64,000 nucleotides of DNA from Halomonas sp. S3-1-1 (lineage in GTDB: Bacteria > Pseudomonadota > Gammaproteobacteria > Pseudomonadales > Halomonadaceae): the NCBI RefSeq assembly GCF_023757625.1, contig NZ_JALGBZ010000002.1:868001-932000 (forward strand). The letters run 5' to 3'. This document shows, one piece after another, positions 40,048-50,269 of this stretch (the stretch's first letter is position 1; the number at the start of each line of letters is the position of its first letter). Under the pieces are notes generated by a model that searched no databases, was not told the DNA's origin, and saw only the letters and a list, made by a program, of their open reading frames with translations. The position numbers and the translations under genes were made by a program.

Positions 40048-41225
40048 GCCGGCGCCAGCGCTTCTTGAATGCAATAAGTACGAAAAATCTGCCCTGCGAC
40101 CTATGGCTGATCGTGGCCGTGGTTACCCTCGCCGGGCTTGGCTGGGTGATGGTGAGCTCCGCCTCCGTCGGGCTTTTGGAGAACAGCTACTACTACTCAC
40201 GCCAGCACGCCCTGTTTTTGCTGGTTTCCGGGGCGGCGTGTCTGTTCATGCTGTGCGTACCGCTGGAGGCCTGGCGCCAAAATGCCTCGCTAATTCTGGT
40301 GGCCAGTATTTTCATGCTCGTCATGGTGTTGCTGGTAGGCCAGGAGGTCAACGGCAGCAAGCGTTGGATTTCGCTGCCCGGTCCCTTGCCGAGCCTGCAG
40401 ATCTCCGAGCTTGGCAAGGTGGGGCTGATTTTCTACATGGCGGCGTTCATGTCGCGCTTCACTTACGAGCTTCGCACCCGTGCGTTCAGCATGTGGCGGC
40501 CGATCGCGGTGCTTGCCGTGCCTGCTGGGCTGCTCTTTTTTGCGCCGGACTTCGGCGGCATGGTGGTTTATACCGTTTGCGTGATCGGCATGCTGATGAT
40601 GAGCGGCGCCTCGATGGTGCTGTTGATCGGCAGCGGCGGCGTGCTAGCCTTCGGCGCGGTGATGATGGTCGTGATGGAACCCTACCGCTTGGCGCGCTGG
40701 ACGAGCTTTCTCGACCCCTGGGCGGATCAGTTCGCCACCGGCTATCAGCTGACTCAGGCGCTGATCGCCTTTGGCCGCGGCCACATTTCCGGCACCGGCC
40801 TTGGCAACAGCGTACAAAAACTTCATTACCTGCCCGAGGCGCACACCGACTTCATTTTCGCGGTCATCGCCGAGGAGCTGGGTATGATCGGCGCGGTTTG
40901 CGTGGTGGCGCTGTTCACGCTGTTCGTTACCCGCGCGATGCTCATTGGCCGAAAGGCGGAGCTCGCCGGCCACCTTTTTGGCGCCTATGTGAGCTACGGC
41001 ATCGGCTTCATAATCGCCGCCCAGGCCTTTATCAACATGGCGGTGAGCTCCGGGCTTTTACCCACCAAGGGGCTGACGCTTCCCTTGATTAGCTACGGCG
41101 GCTCGAGCCTTCTGGTCACCGGCATGATGATCGGCCTGCTGCTGCGCGTGGACGCGGAAACCCGCCACCGCCCGCGGCGCGCCTCTACCCCCTATAAATC
41201 ACGCTTCGAGCCGCGTTTATCTTGA
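40044..41225 (+). CDS. ftsW: Septal peptidoglycan polymerase FtsW
   Basis: 393 residues with about ten transmembrane segments of the SEDS family: VMVSSASV, NGSKRWISLPG, PDFGGMVV, GRGHISGTGLGNSVQKLHYLPEAHTDFIFAVIAEELG and LPLISYGGSSLLV. It polymerises septal glycan strands with FtsI. It overlaps murD by four bases in ATGA. The start has GTGAGG seven bases upstream. Confidence 0.97.
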   Translation: MSRRQRFLNAISTKNLPCDLWLIVAVVTLAGLGWVMVSSASVGLLENSYYYSRQHALFLLVSGAACLFMLCVPLEAWRQNASLILVASIFMLVMVLLVGQEVNGSKRWISLPGPLPSLQISELGKVGLIFYMAAFMSRFTYELRTRAFSMWRPIAVLAVPAGLLFFAPDFGGMVVYTVCVIGMLMMSGASMVLLIGSGGVLAFGAVMMVVMEPYRLARWTSFLDPWADQFATGYQLTQALIAFGRGHISGTGLGNSVQKLHYLPEAHTDFIFAVIAEELGMIGAVCVVALFTLFVTRAMLIGRKAELAGHLFGAYVSYGIGFIIAAQAFINMAVSSGLLPTKGLTLPLISYGGSSLLVTGMMIGLLLRVDAETRHRPRRASTPYKSRFEPRLS

Positions 41226-41239
41226 GTAAGGAGTCGTTT

Positions 41240-42337
41240 GTGACGACGAACGCACGTCGACGCATGTTAATCATGGCCGGCGGGACCGGCGGCCACGTCA
41301 TCCCCGCGCTGTCACTCGCCCAAGCACTCATGGCCCAAAACGTGGAAGTACAGTGGCTGGGTAGTCCCCGCGGTATCGAGAACCGTCTGGTGCCGGAAAC
41401 CGGCATACCGCTCAATACCGTGGCGATCAGCGGGCTTCGCGGGAAGGGGGTGGCGGGCTGGCTCAAGGCGCCGCTGAATTTGAGCCGCGCCGTGCTGGAT
41501 GCCCGCCGCGTCATCAAGCGCTTCAAGCCGGACGTCGTTGTGGGTCTGGGCGGCTTCGCCAGTGGCCCCGGCGGGCTTGCGGCCAAACTCTGCGGCGTAC
41601 CGCTGGTGATCCACGAGCAAAACGCCGTGGCGGGGTTAACCAATCGGGTACTGTCGCGGCTGGCCAGCAAAACCTACGCCGCCTTCGACAATGCCTTTGG
41701 CCCCCGAGCCGAGGTGATCGGCAACCCCGTGCGCGGCCAAATCGCCGCGCTTGGCGAGACCCCGCGCACCGCTGTGGAGTTCAGCACGCGCCCGCTTAGA
41801 ATGCTGGTGGTGGGCGGCTCGCTCGGGGCGGTCGCCCTCAACGAGCGCCTGCCGGTAGCGCTGGCAGCACTCGGCGAGGGTAATCGCCCCGAGGTATGGC
41901 ACCAGGCGGGGCGGGAGCGCGACGCGGCGACACTCGAGAGCTATCAAGCGCTTGGCGTAAAGGCACGGGTCGAGCCATTCATCAATGATATGGCGGCGGC
42001 CTACAACTGGGCGGACTTGGTCGTTTGCCGCGCCGGCGCCCTGACCGTGGCGGAGCTTGCCGCGGCGGCCAAACCGGCGCTGTTGGTGCCGTTTCCCTTC
42101 GCCGTGGACGATCATCAGCGTGTCAACGCCGAGGTGCTGGTCGAGGCCGGGGCGGCGCGCTGCGTGGTGCAAAGTGAGCTGACCCCGGAGCGGCTGACCG
42201 CGCTTTTGGACGAGCTACTGACCCGTGACACCCTGGTCGAGATGGCCGCTTGCGCGCGCCAGGCGGCGCACCTGGACGCTTTGGAGCGTTTGACGGCAGG
42301 ATGCCTTTCGTTAGTGAAGCAAGGAGATTCGGCGTGA
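41240..42337 (+). CDS. murG: Lipid II synthase MurG
   Basis: 365 residues starting at a GTG with AAGGAG seven bases upstream; a TTG at 41222 would overlap ftsW and is weaker. Family blocks: [59 protein letters not shown] and [15 protein letters not shown]. It adds GlcNAc to lipid I at the membrane surface. Confidence 0.95.
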   Translation: MTTNARRRMLIMAGGTGGHVIPALSLAQALMAQNVEVQWLGSPRGIENRLVPETGIPLNTVAISGLRGKGVAGWLKAPLNLSRAVLDARRVIKRFKPDVVVGLGGFASGPGGLAAKLCGVPLVIHEQNAVAGLTNRVLSRLASKTYAAFDNAFGPRAEVIGNPVRGQIAALGETPRTAVEFSTRPLRMLVVGGSLGAVALNERLPVALAALGEGNRPEVWHQAGRERDAATLESYQALGVKARVEPFINDMAAAYNWADLVVCRAGALTVAELAAAAKPALLVPFPFAVDDHQRVNAEVLVEAGAARCVVQSELTPERLTALLDELLTRDTLVEMAACARQAAHLDALERLTAGCLSLVKQGDSA

Positions 42338-43803
42338 CCGATATGATTACCGACAAGCCATCGCACAGCGTACGCCCCAGCGGCCCCGGCATGCGGCGCA
42401 TCAAGCGCCTGCACTTCGTGGGCATTGGCGGGGCGGGCATGTGCGGTATCGCCGAAGTGCTCGCCAATCAGGGCTACGCGGTCAGCGGTAGCGACATGCG
42501 CGTGTCGACCGTTATCGAGCGCCTGCGCGGCTGCGGCGTCGAGGTCTTCATCGGCCACGCCGAGCAGAACGTTCAAGGCGCCGACGTCGTGGTGGTGTCG
42601 AGTGCGATCGACGAGACCAACCCGGAAATCCGCTGGGCCCACGAGCACCGGGTGCCGGTAGTGCGCCGCGCCGAAATGCTTGCCGAGCTGATGCGCTTTC
42701 GCCACGGCATCGCAGTGGCCGGCACCCACGGCAAAACGACCACCACGAGCCTCACCGCAACGCTTTTGGCCGAAGGCGGGCTCGACCCGACCTTCGTGAT
42801 CGGCGGCAAGCTCACCAGCGCCGGCGCCAACGCGCGCTTGGGTGAAGGTGATTACCTGGTGGCAGAGGCGGACGAGTCCGATGCGTCGTTTTTGCACCTG
42901 CAGCCGATGGTCTCGATCGTCACCAACATCGACGCCGACCACATGGCGACCTACGGCAACGACTTCGAGCGGCTCAAGACCACCTTCATCGAGTTTCTGC
43001 ACAACCTGCCGTTCTACGGCCTTGCGGTACTCTGCACTGACGACCCGCACGTTCAGGGCCTGTGTGAGCAGGTCAAGCGCCAGTTCGTGACCTACGGCTT
43101 TAACGAGGAGGCGGACTACCGCATTACCGATTTCAGCCAGCGCGAAGGCGAGGTGAGCTTCACCGCGCAACGGCCCGACGGCGCCGCCCCGCTTGACGTG
43201 CGCTTGGCGATGCCTGGCCGCCACAACGCGCAGAACGCCATGGCGGCGATCGTAGTAGCCACCGACGCCGGCGTCAGCGACGAGGCGATTCTCGCGGGCC
43301 TGGCGAGTTTTGCCGGGGTTGGACGCCGCTTTCAGGTACACGGCCACTTTCCCGCGCCGAATCAAGGCGGCGAGGTCATGCTGGTGGACGACTACGGCCA
43401 CCACCCGCGGGAAGTCGACATGGTGATTCAGGCAGTGCGCGCGGGCTGGCCCAAACGGCGGCTGGTGATGTTGTACCAGCCGCACCGCTATAGCCGCACA
43501 CGCGACTTGTTCGAGGACTTCGTGCGCGTACTCTCCCAGGTCGATACGCTGGTGCTATTGGACGTCTACAGCGCTGGCGAGGCGGTGATTCCAGGCGCGG
43601 AAGGGCGAACGCTTGCCGGCTCCATTCGCCAGCGCGGTGAGGTCGATCCGCTGTTCGTCGAGCACAAACAGGAACTGGCGGCGCTTTTGAAACGGGTGCT
43701 GCGCCCGGACGACATTTTGATTACTCAGGGCGCCGGGGACGTCGGCGGTATTTCGCTGGCGCTGGCGAAGGCCGGGCTTGCGTTGGATGAGGTTGAACTA
43801 TGA
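42334..43803 (+). CDS. murC: UDP-MurNAc-L-alanine ligase MurC
   Basis: 489 residues from a GTG with AAGGAG seven bases upstream, overlapping the murG stop by four bases. N-terminal [23 protein letters not shown]-loop [27 protein letters not shown], and C-terminal [13 protein letters not shown] and [16 protein letters not shown] are hallmarks. It adds the first L-Ala. Confidence 0.96.
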   Translation: MTDMITDKPSHSVRPSGPGMRRIKRLHFVGIGGAGMCGIAEVLANQGYAVSGSDMRVSTVIERLRGCGVEVFIGHAEQNVQGADVVVVSSAIDETNPEIRWAHEHRVPVVRRAEMLAELMRFRHGIAVAGTHGKTTTTSLTATLLAEGGLDPTFVIGGKLTSAGANARLGEGDYLVAEADESDASFLHLQPMVSIVTNIDADHMATYGNDFERLKTTFIEFLHNLPFYGLAVLCTDDPHVQGLCEQVKRQFVTYGFNEEADYRITDFSQREGEVSFTAQRPDGAAPLDVRLAMPGRHNAQNAMAAIVVATDAGVSDEAILAGLASFAGVGRRFQVHGHFPAPNQGGEVMLVDDYGHHPREVDMVIQAVRAGWPKRRLVMLYQPHRYSRTRDLFEDFVRVLSQVDTLVLLDVYSAGEAVIPGAEGRTLAGSIRQRGEVDPLFVEHKQELAALLKRVLRPDDILITQGAGDVGGISLALAKAGLALDEVEL

Positions 43804-44735
43804 GCGTAACGGCAGTGGGCAGCGCGACAGATAACGTGGTGGTGGTGGTGGTGCTGGGCGGCACGTCCGGCGAGCGCGAGGTGTCACTCAAAAGTGGTGC
43901 GGCGGTCCTGGAGGCGCTCAAGCGTCAGGGCGTCAACGCCCAGGGGTACGACCCGCGCGAGGGCGGGCTTGCCGGGCTGGAAGCGCTGGCACCCTCAAAA
44001 GTGTTCATCGCGCTTCACGGGCGCGGCGGCGAGGACGGTACCCTGCAAGGGGCGCTGGAGCTTTTGAATATCCCTTACACCGGCAGCGGCGTACTCGCCT
44101 CGGCGCTCGGTATGGACAAGGAGCGCACCAAGCAGGTGTGGCGCGCCCAGGGTCTGCCGACGCCGGAGAGCATCACGCTAAGTGACGACGCCGACTGGTC
44201 GGCGGTGGTCGATGCGCTGAGTCTGCCGATGATCGTCAAGCCGGTACACGAGGGCTCGACGCTGGGCATCAGCATCGTCAAAAGCCAGGCCGAGCTCAAA
44301 GCCGCCTACACGGAGGCGGCCCGCTTCGACGCCCAGGTGATGGCCGAGCGCTTCATCGAAGGCGAGGAGTACACCGTCGCGATTCTGGGCGAACAAACGC
44401 TGCCCGCCATTCGCGTGGAGGTACCCGGCGGGTTTTATGACTACGAAGCCAAGTACCACTCGAACACCACGCTTTACCATTTGCCCTGCGGGCTTTCTGA
44501 TGCCGACGAGCAGGCGCTGGCGGCGCTGTGCCTAAAGGCGTTTCGCGCCATGGGCGGCCGCGGTTGGGGCCGTATCGACGTGATGCGCGACAAGGACGGC
44601 GCGTTCTGGCTCATCGAGGTCAACACCGTGCCCGGCATGACCGATCACAGCCTCGTACCCCAGGCGGCGGCTCACGCCGGCATCGGCTTCGACGAGCTGG
44701 TCCTCGACATTCTCCAGACCGCCGCAGCCCGGTGA
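43800..44735 (+). CDS. ddlB: D-alanine-D-alanine ligase DdlB
   Basis: 311 residues of the ATP-grasp fold: [60 protein letters not shown], and the metal-binding [12 protein letters not shown]. It makes the D-Ala-D-Ala dipeptide used by MurF. Its ATG overlaps the murC stop. Confidence 0.96.
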   Translation: MSVTAVGSATDNVVVVVVLGGTSGEREVSLKSGAAVLEALKRQGVNAQGYDPREGGLAGLEALAPSKVFIALHGRGGEDGTLQGALELLNIPYTGSGVLASALGMDKERTKQVWRAQGLPTPESITLSDDADWSAVVDALSLPMIVKPVHEGSTLGISIVKSQAELKAAYTEAARFDAQVMAERFIEGEEYTVAILGEQTLPAIRVEVPGGFYDYEAKYHSNTTLYHLPCGLSDADEQALAALCLKAFRAMGGRGWGRIDVMRDKDGAFWLIEVNTVPGMTDHSLVPQAAAHAGIGFDELVLDILQTAAAR

Positions 44736-44757
44736 GACGTTCCGGTGAAGAAACCAT

Positions 44758-45471
44758 ATGAAAAAGCGTAACGCCTGGCTTGGGATCGTACTGCTCGCGC
44801 TGCTGCTCGGCGGCGGGGGCAGGGCGCTGTGGCTCTGGCTCGACCGGCCCATCGAGCGCGTCTCGATTCGCGGCGAGTGGGAGTATGTCAGCGCCGACTA
44901 TCTGCGCACCCAGCTGGCGCCGCTGGTACAAAACGCCACTTGGCTATCGGCGGATCTTGGCGAGCTTCGTGAGCGCGCACTCACCATCGGCTGGCTTTTC
45001 GAGGTGCGTATCTCGCGTGAGTGGCCCAACGCGCTGGTGTTCGAACTCGTCGAGCAGCAGCCGATCGCGCGCTGGAACGACGATTTCCTGCTCAACCCGG
45101 AAGGCGAGCCCTTCGCGTTTGCCCCTCTCGAGGTGCCGCCGAACCTCCCCGACCTGGCGGGTCCCGTGGGCAGCAGTGAAGAGGTGCTCGACTACTACCA
45201 GCGCCTGACGAACCACTTCGCGACATTGTCACTTTCGCTTTCTCAGCTGCGTCTCGAGCCGCGCGGTGCCTGGCGGCTCCAGCTCGATAACGGTGCTTGG
45301 GTGATGCTTGGGCGGCGCGAACACGGCACGCGTTTGGCGCGGCTCACCGCCTCATGGCAGCGCGAGCTTTCGCGTCAGGGCGACCAGATTCGCTATATCG
45401 ATTTGCGCTATCCCAACGGTGTGGCGGTCGCTTGGCACGGCGAAACCGAATTCGACGGCGGCGAAGAGTAG
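44758..45471 (+). CDS. ftsQ: Cell division protein FtsQ
   Basis: 237 residues. One transmembrane helix (AWLGIVLLALLLGGGGRALWLWL), a POTRA domain (IERVSIRGEWEYVSADYLRTQLAPL; WLFEVRISREWPNALVFELVEQQPIARW) and the beta domain (LRLEPRGAWRLQLDNGAWVMLGR; YIDLRYPNGVAVAW). It is the periplasmic scaffold of the divisome. In most gammaproteobacteria ftsA follows immediately or overlaps; here a 506-bp gap intervenes. Confidence 0.94.
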   Translation: MKKRNAWLGIVLLALLLGGGGRALWLWLDRPIERVSIRGEWEYVSADYLRTQLAPLVQNATWLSADLGELRERALTIGWLFEVRISREWPNALVFELVEQQPIARWNDDFLLNPEGEPFAFAPLEVPPNLPDLAGPVGSSEEVLDYYQRLTNHFATLSLSLSQLRLEPRGAWRLQLDNGAWVMLGRREHGTRLARLTASWQRELSRQGDQIRYIDLRYPNGVAVAWHGETEFDGGEE

Positions 45472-45977
45472 CGACACCTTCATTATTAAACGTTGCCGAC
45501 GTTTACTTAAAAGTGAGCGTTTGCCAACAAGGAAAAGCCATTACTGGGGTTTAAATTCTTCGCCAAGCCCATTATCGTGGGCGGGACCAGTCGTATATTG
45601 GTGGACGTTTCTATATGATGGCTTTCGAGCGTCTCTTATAACGCGTTTTGGCCAGTCAAGCGGTTCAAGACGAGAGATGATCGAGTTGGGGCGGCTTTAA
45701 CGGGGGATGCGTTCAAGCTCGCTTTTTATAAAAGCATGTATAAATAAACATGTGTTGGCGTCGATGTACAGTGTGTTTTAGAGAAAAGTCGTGATAGTGG
45801 TGATGATTTGTTTTTAACAAGGCGTTTATAAACGCGGCGCTTTTTGGATTTAACGGGTCAGGCAGACGCCCCTGATCGTTTCATCCGATCCATATTGATG
45901 TTCATTGGTAGATAAACGGTTGCCGACCATCGATCGTTTATCGGTTAAAAGATTACTATAAGGAGATAACCCGACTC
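45472..45977. promoter_or_regulatory. 506-bp gene-free AT-rich region between ftsQ and ftsA
   Basis: No plausible gene was found on either strand; short open frames lack ribosome binding sites and coding character. The DNA is clearly more AT-rich than its neighbours. Inverted TAAACG/CGTTTA pairs occur at 45487-45505 (around TTGCCGA), at 45911-45942 (GATAAACG and CGTTTATC around GTTGCCGACC), and as the perfect 14-bp palindrome GCGTTTATAAACGC (45822-45835). A CATGT/ACATG inverted pair is at 45735-45752. It most likely holds promoters and regulatory sites for ftsA-ftsZ. Confidence 0.6.
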
Positions 45978-47267
45978 ATGGCAGGCTCACCCAACGCATC
46001 CAATATGGTTGTCGGGCTGGACATTGGAACGTCCAAGGTCGTCGCGATTGTCGGTCAACCCACCGACGATGGCGGCATCGAAATTGCGGGTATAGGTTCT
46101 CACCCATCAAGGGGAATGAAGCGCGGCGTCGTGATCAATATCGAATCGACGGTTCAATCGATTCAGCGGGCGGTCGAAGAAGCCGAGCTCATGGCCGGCT
46201 GCGATATTCATTCGGTCTACGTCGGCGTTGCCGGTAGTCATATTAGCTCGATGAATTCAGATGGCGTCGTTGCGATCAAGGAACGCGAAGTCACTCCTTC
46301 TGACATTGATCGTGTTATCGACTCGGCCCGCGCCCGTGCGATTTCCGAAGGTCAGCGGGTGCTTCACGTGCTGCCCCAGGAGTTCTCAATCGATGCCCAG
46401 GGCGGTATTCGCGAGCCGCTGGGTATGTCCGGCGTGCGCCTGGAGGCGCAGGTGCACCTGGTCACCGCGGCTTTGAACGCGGTGCAAAATATCGAGAAGT
46501 GCGTGCGCCGTTGTGGGCTGGAAGTCGACGCCATCATTTTGGAGCAGTTGGCCTCCAGCATGGCGGTACTGACCGAAGACGAGCGCGAGCTGGGCGTTTG
46601 CATGGTGGATATCGGTGGGGGAACGACCGATATGGCCATTTTCAGCGAAGGGGCGATTCGCCATACGGCGGTCATTCCCATCGCCGGTGACCAGGTCACC
46701 AACGATATTGCGATGGCGCTTCGAACGCCGACGCAGCACGCCGAGGAGATCAAGGTCAAGTACGCTTGCGCGCTGACCCAGCTGGCCGCAAGCGATGAAA
46801 TGATCAAGGTACCAAGCGTTGGCGATCGAGCGTCGCGCGACCTTTCGCGCCAGGCATTGGCGGAAGTGGTCGAGCCGCGCTACGAAGAGCTCTTTACGCT
46901 GGTACGCGATGAATTACGCCGTAGTGGCTACGAAGACATGGTGGCCGCCGGGGTCGTGTTGACCGGCGGCACATCGCGCATGGAAGGGGTGAGTGAGCTG
47001 GCGGAGGAGATCTTCCATATGCCGGTGCGTATCGCCTGCCCGCAGAACGTGCGGGGATTGGCGGACGTGGTTCGCAATCCCATCTATGCGACAGGCGTTG
47101 GGCTTTTGCACTATGCACTGCAGGAGTCCCGCCACGGACAGGGTCTTGAGAGCCATGGACGGGCAAGCGCACCCCACAAGGGGCGCGGCGAGCACGTCCA
47201 GCGTGATAGCAGGGACGATCATTCGGCGCTAGCGAAAATCAAAGGCTGGTTCAAAGGAAATTTCTGA
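45978..47267 (+). CDS. ftsA: Cell division actin-like protein FtsA
   Basis: 429 residues. [16 protein letters not shown] is the phosphate-1 motif; [15 protein letters not shown] phosphate-2; [14 protein letters not shown] the adenosine motif. The C-terminal basic amphipathic helix ([12 protein letters not shown]) is the membrane anchor that tethers FtsZ. The ribosome binding site AGGAG lies 12 bases before the ATG, a long spacing. Confidence 0.97.
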   Translation: MAGSPNASNMVVGLDIGTSKVVAIVGQPTDDGGIEIAGIGSHPSRGMKRGVVINIESTVQSIQRAVEEAELMAGCDIHSVYVGVAGSHISSMNSDGVVAIKEREVTPSDIDRVIDSARARAISEGQRVLHVLPQEFSIDAQGGIREPLGMSGVRLEAQVHLVTAALNAVQNIEKCVRRCGLEVDAIILEQLASSMAVLTEDERELGVCMVDIGGGTTDMAIFSEGAIRHTAVIPIAGDQVTNDIAMALRTPTQHAEEIKVKYACALTQLAASDEMIKVPSVGDRASRDLSRQALAEVVEPRYEELFTLVRDELRRSGYEDMVAAGVVLTGGTSRMEGVSELAEEIFHMPVRIACPQNVRGLADVVRNPIYATGVGLLHYALQESRHGQGLESHGRASAPHKGRGEHVQRDSRDDHSALAKIKGWFKGNF

Positions 47268-47301
47268 TAGGGCCGCAAGCGCGGTTCAGGAGACGGGGCT
47301 T

Positions 47302-48477
47302 ATGTTCGAATTGGTAGATAACGCACCCTCGAGCAGTGCGGTCATCAAAGTAGTGGGTGTGGGCGGCGGTGGCGGTAACGCCGTCAACCACATGGTGGAA
47401 AGCAACATCGAAGGCGTCGAGTTCATCTGCGCCAATACCGATGCCCAGGCGCTCAAGCGCGTTTCCGCCAAAACGGTTTTGCAGCTGGGCGGCGAAATCA
47501 CCAAGGGTCTTGGGGCCGGGGCGAACCCGGAAGTCGGGCGCCAGGCCGCGATGGAAGATCGCGAGCGTATAGCCGAGCTTCTCGACGGTGCAGACATGGT
47601 GTTCATCACCGCCGGCATGGGTGGCGGTACCGGTACCGGCGGCGCGCCGGTGGTGGCGCAGGTTGCCAAGGAGTTGGGGATTCTAACGGTGGCGGTGGTC
47701 ACGCGTCCGTTCCCTTTCGAGGGGCCCAAGCGTATGCGCGCTGCTGAAGAGGGCATGAAAGAGCTCTCCGAACACGTCGACTCGCTGATCACCATTCCCA
47801 ACGAGAAGCTGCTGTCGGTGTTGGGTAAGAACGCCACGCTCTTGACCGCCTTCAGCGCGGCCAACGACGTGCTGCTTGGCGCCGTTCAAGGCATTGCCGA
47901 GCTGATCACCAGCCCCGGTATCATCAACGTCGACTTCGCCGACGTGCGCACGGTCATGTCCGAGATGGGCATGGCGATGATGGGTACTGGCGGGGCTACC
48001 GGCGAGAACCGCGCTCGCGAAGCCGCCGAAAAGGCGATTCGAAGCCCCCTGCTCGAGGATATCGACCTGCACGGTGCTCGCGGTATTCTGGTCAACATCA
48101 CCGCTGGCCCGGATCTGTCGATCGGCGAGTTCAACGATGTCGGCGCAACGGTTCAGGAGTTCGCCTCTCAGGAAGCGACCATCGTGGTGGGCACCTCCAT
48201 TGATATGGAAATGTCCGACGAGCTGCGCGTGACCGTAGTCGCCGCGGGCCTCGACGGCACCAAGCCCAAGCAGGCTGCCCGCGAGCCGGCTCGCCGCGCT
48301 GCTTCCGAGCCTGCCGATTACCGCAAAATGCAGCAGCCGACCGTCACGCGTCAGCAGTCCGCGGCCCGCGCCGAAGCTCAGGAGTCTGCGCCTAAACCGC
48401 GTGCCGAGAAGCGCCGGTCCGCCGAGTCCGACGACTATCTGGACATCCCCGCGTTTTTGCGCCGTCAGGCGGACTGA
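47302..48477 (+). CDS. ftsZ: Cell division tubulin homologue FtsZ
   Basis: 391 residues. GTP-binding [13 protein letters not shown], tubulin signature [16 protein letters not shown] and the T7 loop [11 protein letters not shown]; a variable linker leads to the conserved C-terminal peptide [15 protein letters not shown] that binds FtsA and ZipA. It polymerises into the Z-ring. It is 34 bp after ftsA, with AGGAGACGGGG upstream. Confidence 0.98.
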   Translation: MFELVDNAPSSSAVIKVVGVGGGGGNAVNHMVESNIEGVEFICANTDAQALKRVSAKTVLQLGGEITKGLGAGANPEVGRQAAMEDRERIAELLDGADMVFITAGMGGGTGTGGAPVVAQVAKELGILTVAVVTRPFPFEGPKRMRAAEEGMKELSEHVDSLITIPNEKLLSVLGKNATLLTAFSAANDVLLGAVQGIAELITSPGIINVDFADVRTVMSEMGMAMMGTGGATGENRAREAAEKAIRSPLLEDIDLHGARGILVNITAGPDLSIGEFNDVGATVQEFASQEATIVVGTSIDMEMSDELRVTVVAAGLDGTKPKQAAREPARRAASEPADYRKMQQPTVTRQQSAARAEAQESAPKPRAEKRRSAESDDYLDIPAFLRRQAD

Positions 48478-48519
48478 TTCAAACGGCAGTCGGCTTTACA
48501 TGACAGTGCTTTAAACGGC

Positions 48520-48564
48520 TGGCGAGCGTTTTAACCGAGAAAACTTGGTTAAAACGCTCGTTTG
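48520..48564 (+). terminator. Long A/T-rich hairpin between ftsZ and lpxC
   Basis: CGAGCGTTTTAACC (48523-48536) pairs perfectly with GGTTAAAACGCTCG (48547-48560), and three inner pairs (one G-U) give a 17-pair stem with an AAAA loop, followed by TTTG. It could terminate ftsZ transcripts or shape the lpxC leader. Confidence 0.6.
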
Positions 48565-48657
48565 CTGTTAAAGTAAACACTGTTCGATAACTTCCCTTTT
48601 CTACGGTCGGCGTCGGTTCCTTGCCGAAGGCCCCGTTATAAGAGTTCTACCACGCCC

Positions 48658-49569
48658 ATGATCAGACAACGTACATTACAAAACGTGATTCGCGCTACCG
48701 GAGTGGGTCTGCACTCGGGTAAAAAAGTCCACTTGGCGCTGCGCCCGGCACCTGCGAACACCGGCATCGTATTCGTTCGAACCGATCTGGACCCCGTGGT
48801 ACACGTTCCTGCCCGCGCCGAGTTAGTCGAAGACACACGCCTTTGCACTGCGCTTTCGCAAAACGGCGTCAAGGTCGCGACCGTCGAGCATTTGATGTCG
48901 GCGTTTGCCGGGCTCGGTATCGATAACGCCTACATCGACGTGAGCGCCGCCGAAATTCCAATCATGGATGGCAGCGCCAGTCCTTTCGTATTTTTGATCC
49001 AGTCCGCGGGCATTCTCGAGCAGGACGCCGCCAAGAAGTTCATCCGCATCAAGGAGCGGATCGCGGTTCGTGACGGCGACAAGGAAGCGGTTTTCTTGCC
49101 CCATCAGGGCTTCAAGGTATCGTTCTCCATCGATTTCGATCACCCGGTGTTCGAACAGCAGCACCAAAACGCGCTGATCGACTTCTCTACGACCTCCTTC
49201 GTCAAGGAGGTATCGCGGGCGCGTACCTTCGGCTTCATGCGCGATCTGGAGTTTTTACGCTCCAATAACCTCGCACTCGGCGGAAGCCTTGATAACGCCA
49301 TCGTCGTCGACGACTACCGCATCGTGAACGAGGGCGGTTTGCGCTACGAGGACGAGTTCGTCAAGCACAAGGTTCTGGATGCGATCGGCGATCTCTACCA
49401 GCTGGGTTTCAGCCTGATCGGCGAGTTCCGCGGGGTTAAATCCGGTCACGCGCTGAACAATCAGCTCTGTCGCGAGCTGCTCGCCCGCCCCGAAGCCTAT
49501 GAAGTCGTAACGTTCGAAGACGAGAAGGACGTGGCGCCGATTTCTTACGCCGCCCCGGCCATGGCCTGA
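48658..49569 (+). CDS. lpxC: UDP-3-O-acyl-N-acetylglucosamine deacetylase LpxC
   Basis: 303 residues, the typical length. Zinc ligands H78 ([12 protein letters not shown]), H237 and D241 ([15 protein letters not shown]), and general acid/base H264 (SGHALNN) are present. It commits UDP-GlcNAc to lipid A. It lies downstream of ftsZ as in E. coli. No convincing Shine-Dalgarno sequence precedes the ATG. Confidence 0.97.
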   Translation: MIRQRTLQNVIRATGVGLHSGKKVHLALRPAPANTGIVFVRTDLDPVVHVPARAELVEDTRLCTALSQNGVKVATVEHLMSAFAGLGIDNAYIDVSAAEIPIMDGSASPFVFLIQSAGILEQDAAKKFIRIKERIAVRDGDKEAVFLPHQGFKVSFSIDFDHPVFEQQHQNALIDFSTTSFVKEVSRARTFGFMRDLEFLRSNNLALGGSLDNAIVVDDYRIVNEGGLRYEDEFVKHKVLDAIGDLYQLGFSLIGEFRGVKSGHALNNQLCRELLARPEAYEVVTFEDEKDVAPISYAAPAMA

Positions 49570-49663
49570 TTCATCAGGCCAAACGCTGAGCCCTGAAGCA
49601 GAAGGGAGGGCTAGCGTTTTAAAGCAGGGAGCACGGTTGAAAACGCCGCCCGCTCCCCCATTT

Positions 49664-49689
49664 ATAAAGCACCGCTTGCGGTGCTTTAT
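49664..49689. terminator. Bidirectional terminator between lpxC and dciA
   Basis: ATAAAGCACCGC (49664-49675) pairs perfectly with GCGGTGCTTTAT (49678-49689) around TT. It lies between the convergent lpxC and dciA genes. Confidence 0.75.
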
Positions 49690-49693
49690 GCGT

Positions 49694-50164
49694 TCAGGAG
49701 GACGTGTTTTTGTTCGCGGCGTGAGAGGCCAAGCGCTCAAGCGCCCCTTTAAGGCGGCTGTCCTGGGTATCCTCGGCGCACTGAGTAAGCGTTTCGCTCG
49801 CTTTTTGTGAAAGCGCTCGGGTATTGCGCGGCGGTGCAACGACCGGGCGAACCGGGCGCACCTTGAAATGAAAGCCGGTAACGGCTTCGAACCCGGGAAG
49901 CTGGTGCAGCAGTTGCAATAGCCTCGTTTGCTCGAATCTAAGCCAGGAAAGCCAGCTCGCCTGGCCGCTGATCAAGGTCAGACGGGCATTGCTAAAGCCG
50001 CCGACAAAGATGTGTTCACGCATCTCTTCGGGCAGGTGCCCGCGCAGGTGGCGCTGGGCCTGATCGATTAGCCGCGACTGGCGCATCAGGTTACTGATGT
50101 CGGAAGAGCTTTTAAGCACCTGGCCGATGGGCTGTGCGCGGGAACGCTTAACCTTTATACTCAT
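49694..50164 (-). CDS. dciA: DciA-like DnaB helicase loader (DUF721)
   Basis: 156 residues from an ATG with GGAATTAAG upstream. An N-terminal KH-like DUF721 domain: LKSSSDISNLMRQSRLIDQAQRHLRGHLP, then ARLTLISGQASWLSWLRFEQTRLLQLL; the C-terminal third looks disordered. DciA is the ancestral loader of DnaB in bacteria lacking DnaC. The position between lpxC and secA is conserved in Pseudomonas-type genomes. Family assignment is from pattern only. Confidence 0.72.
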   Translation of the reverse strand: MSIKVKRSRAQPIGQVLKSSSDISNLMRQSRLIDQAQRHLRGHLPEEMREHIFVGGFSNARLTLISGQASWLSWLRFEQTRLLQLLHQLPGFEAVTGFHFKVRPVRPVVAPPRNTRALSQKASETLTQCAEDTQDSRLKGALERLASHAANKNTSS

Positions 50165-50269
50165 ACGCTTAATTCCAGAAAACCGGATTCGTGCGCTTTC
50201 AGGCCGCCAGTTGCGAGCGGCCGGGGCGTCATCGAAAGAGCCTAACACGCCAGGGAGTCGACACCCAGC

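Noticed and set aside
45297..45554. Small open frame spanning the end of ftsQ into the ftsQ-ftsA gap
   Set aside because: It overlaps ftsQ in another frame, has no ribosome binding site or domain, and its second half has the base composition of the gap rather than of coding DNA.
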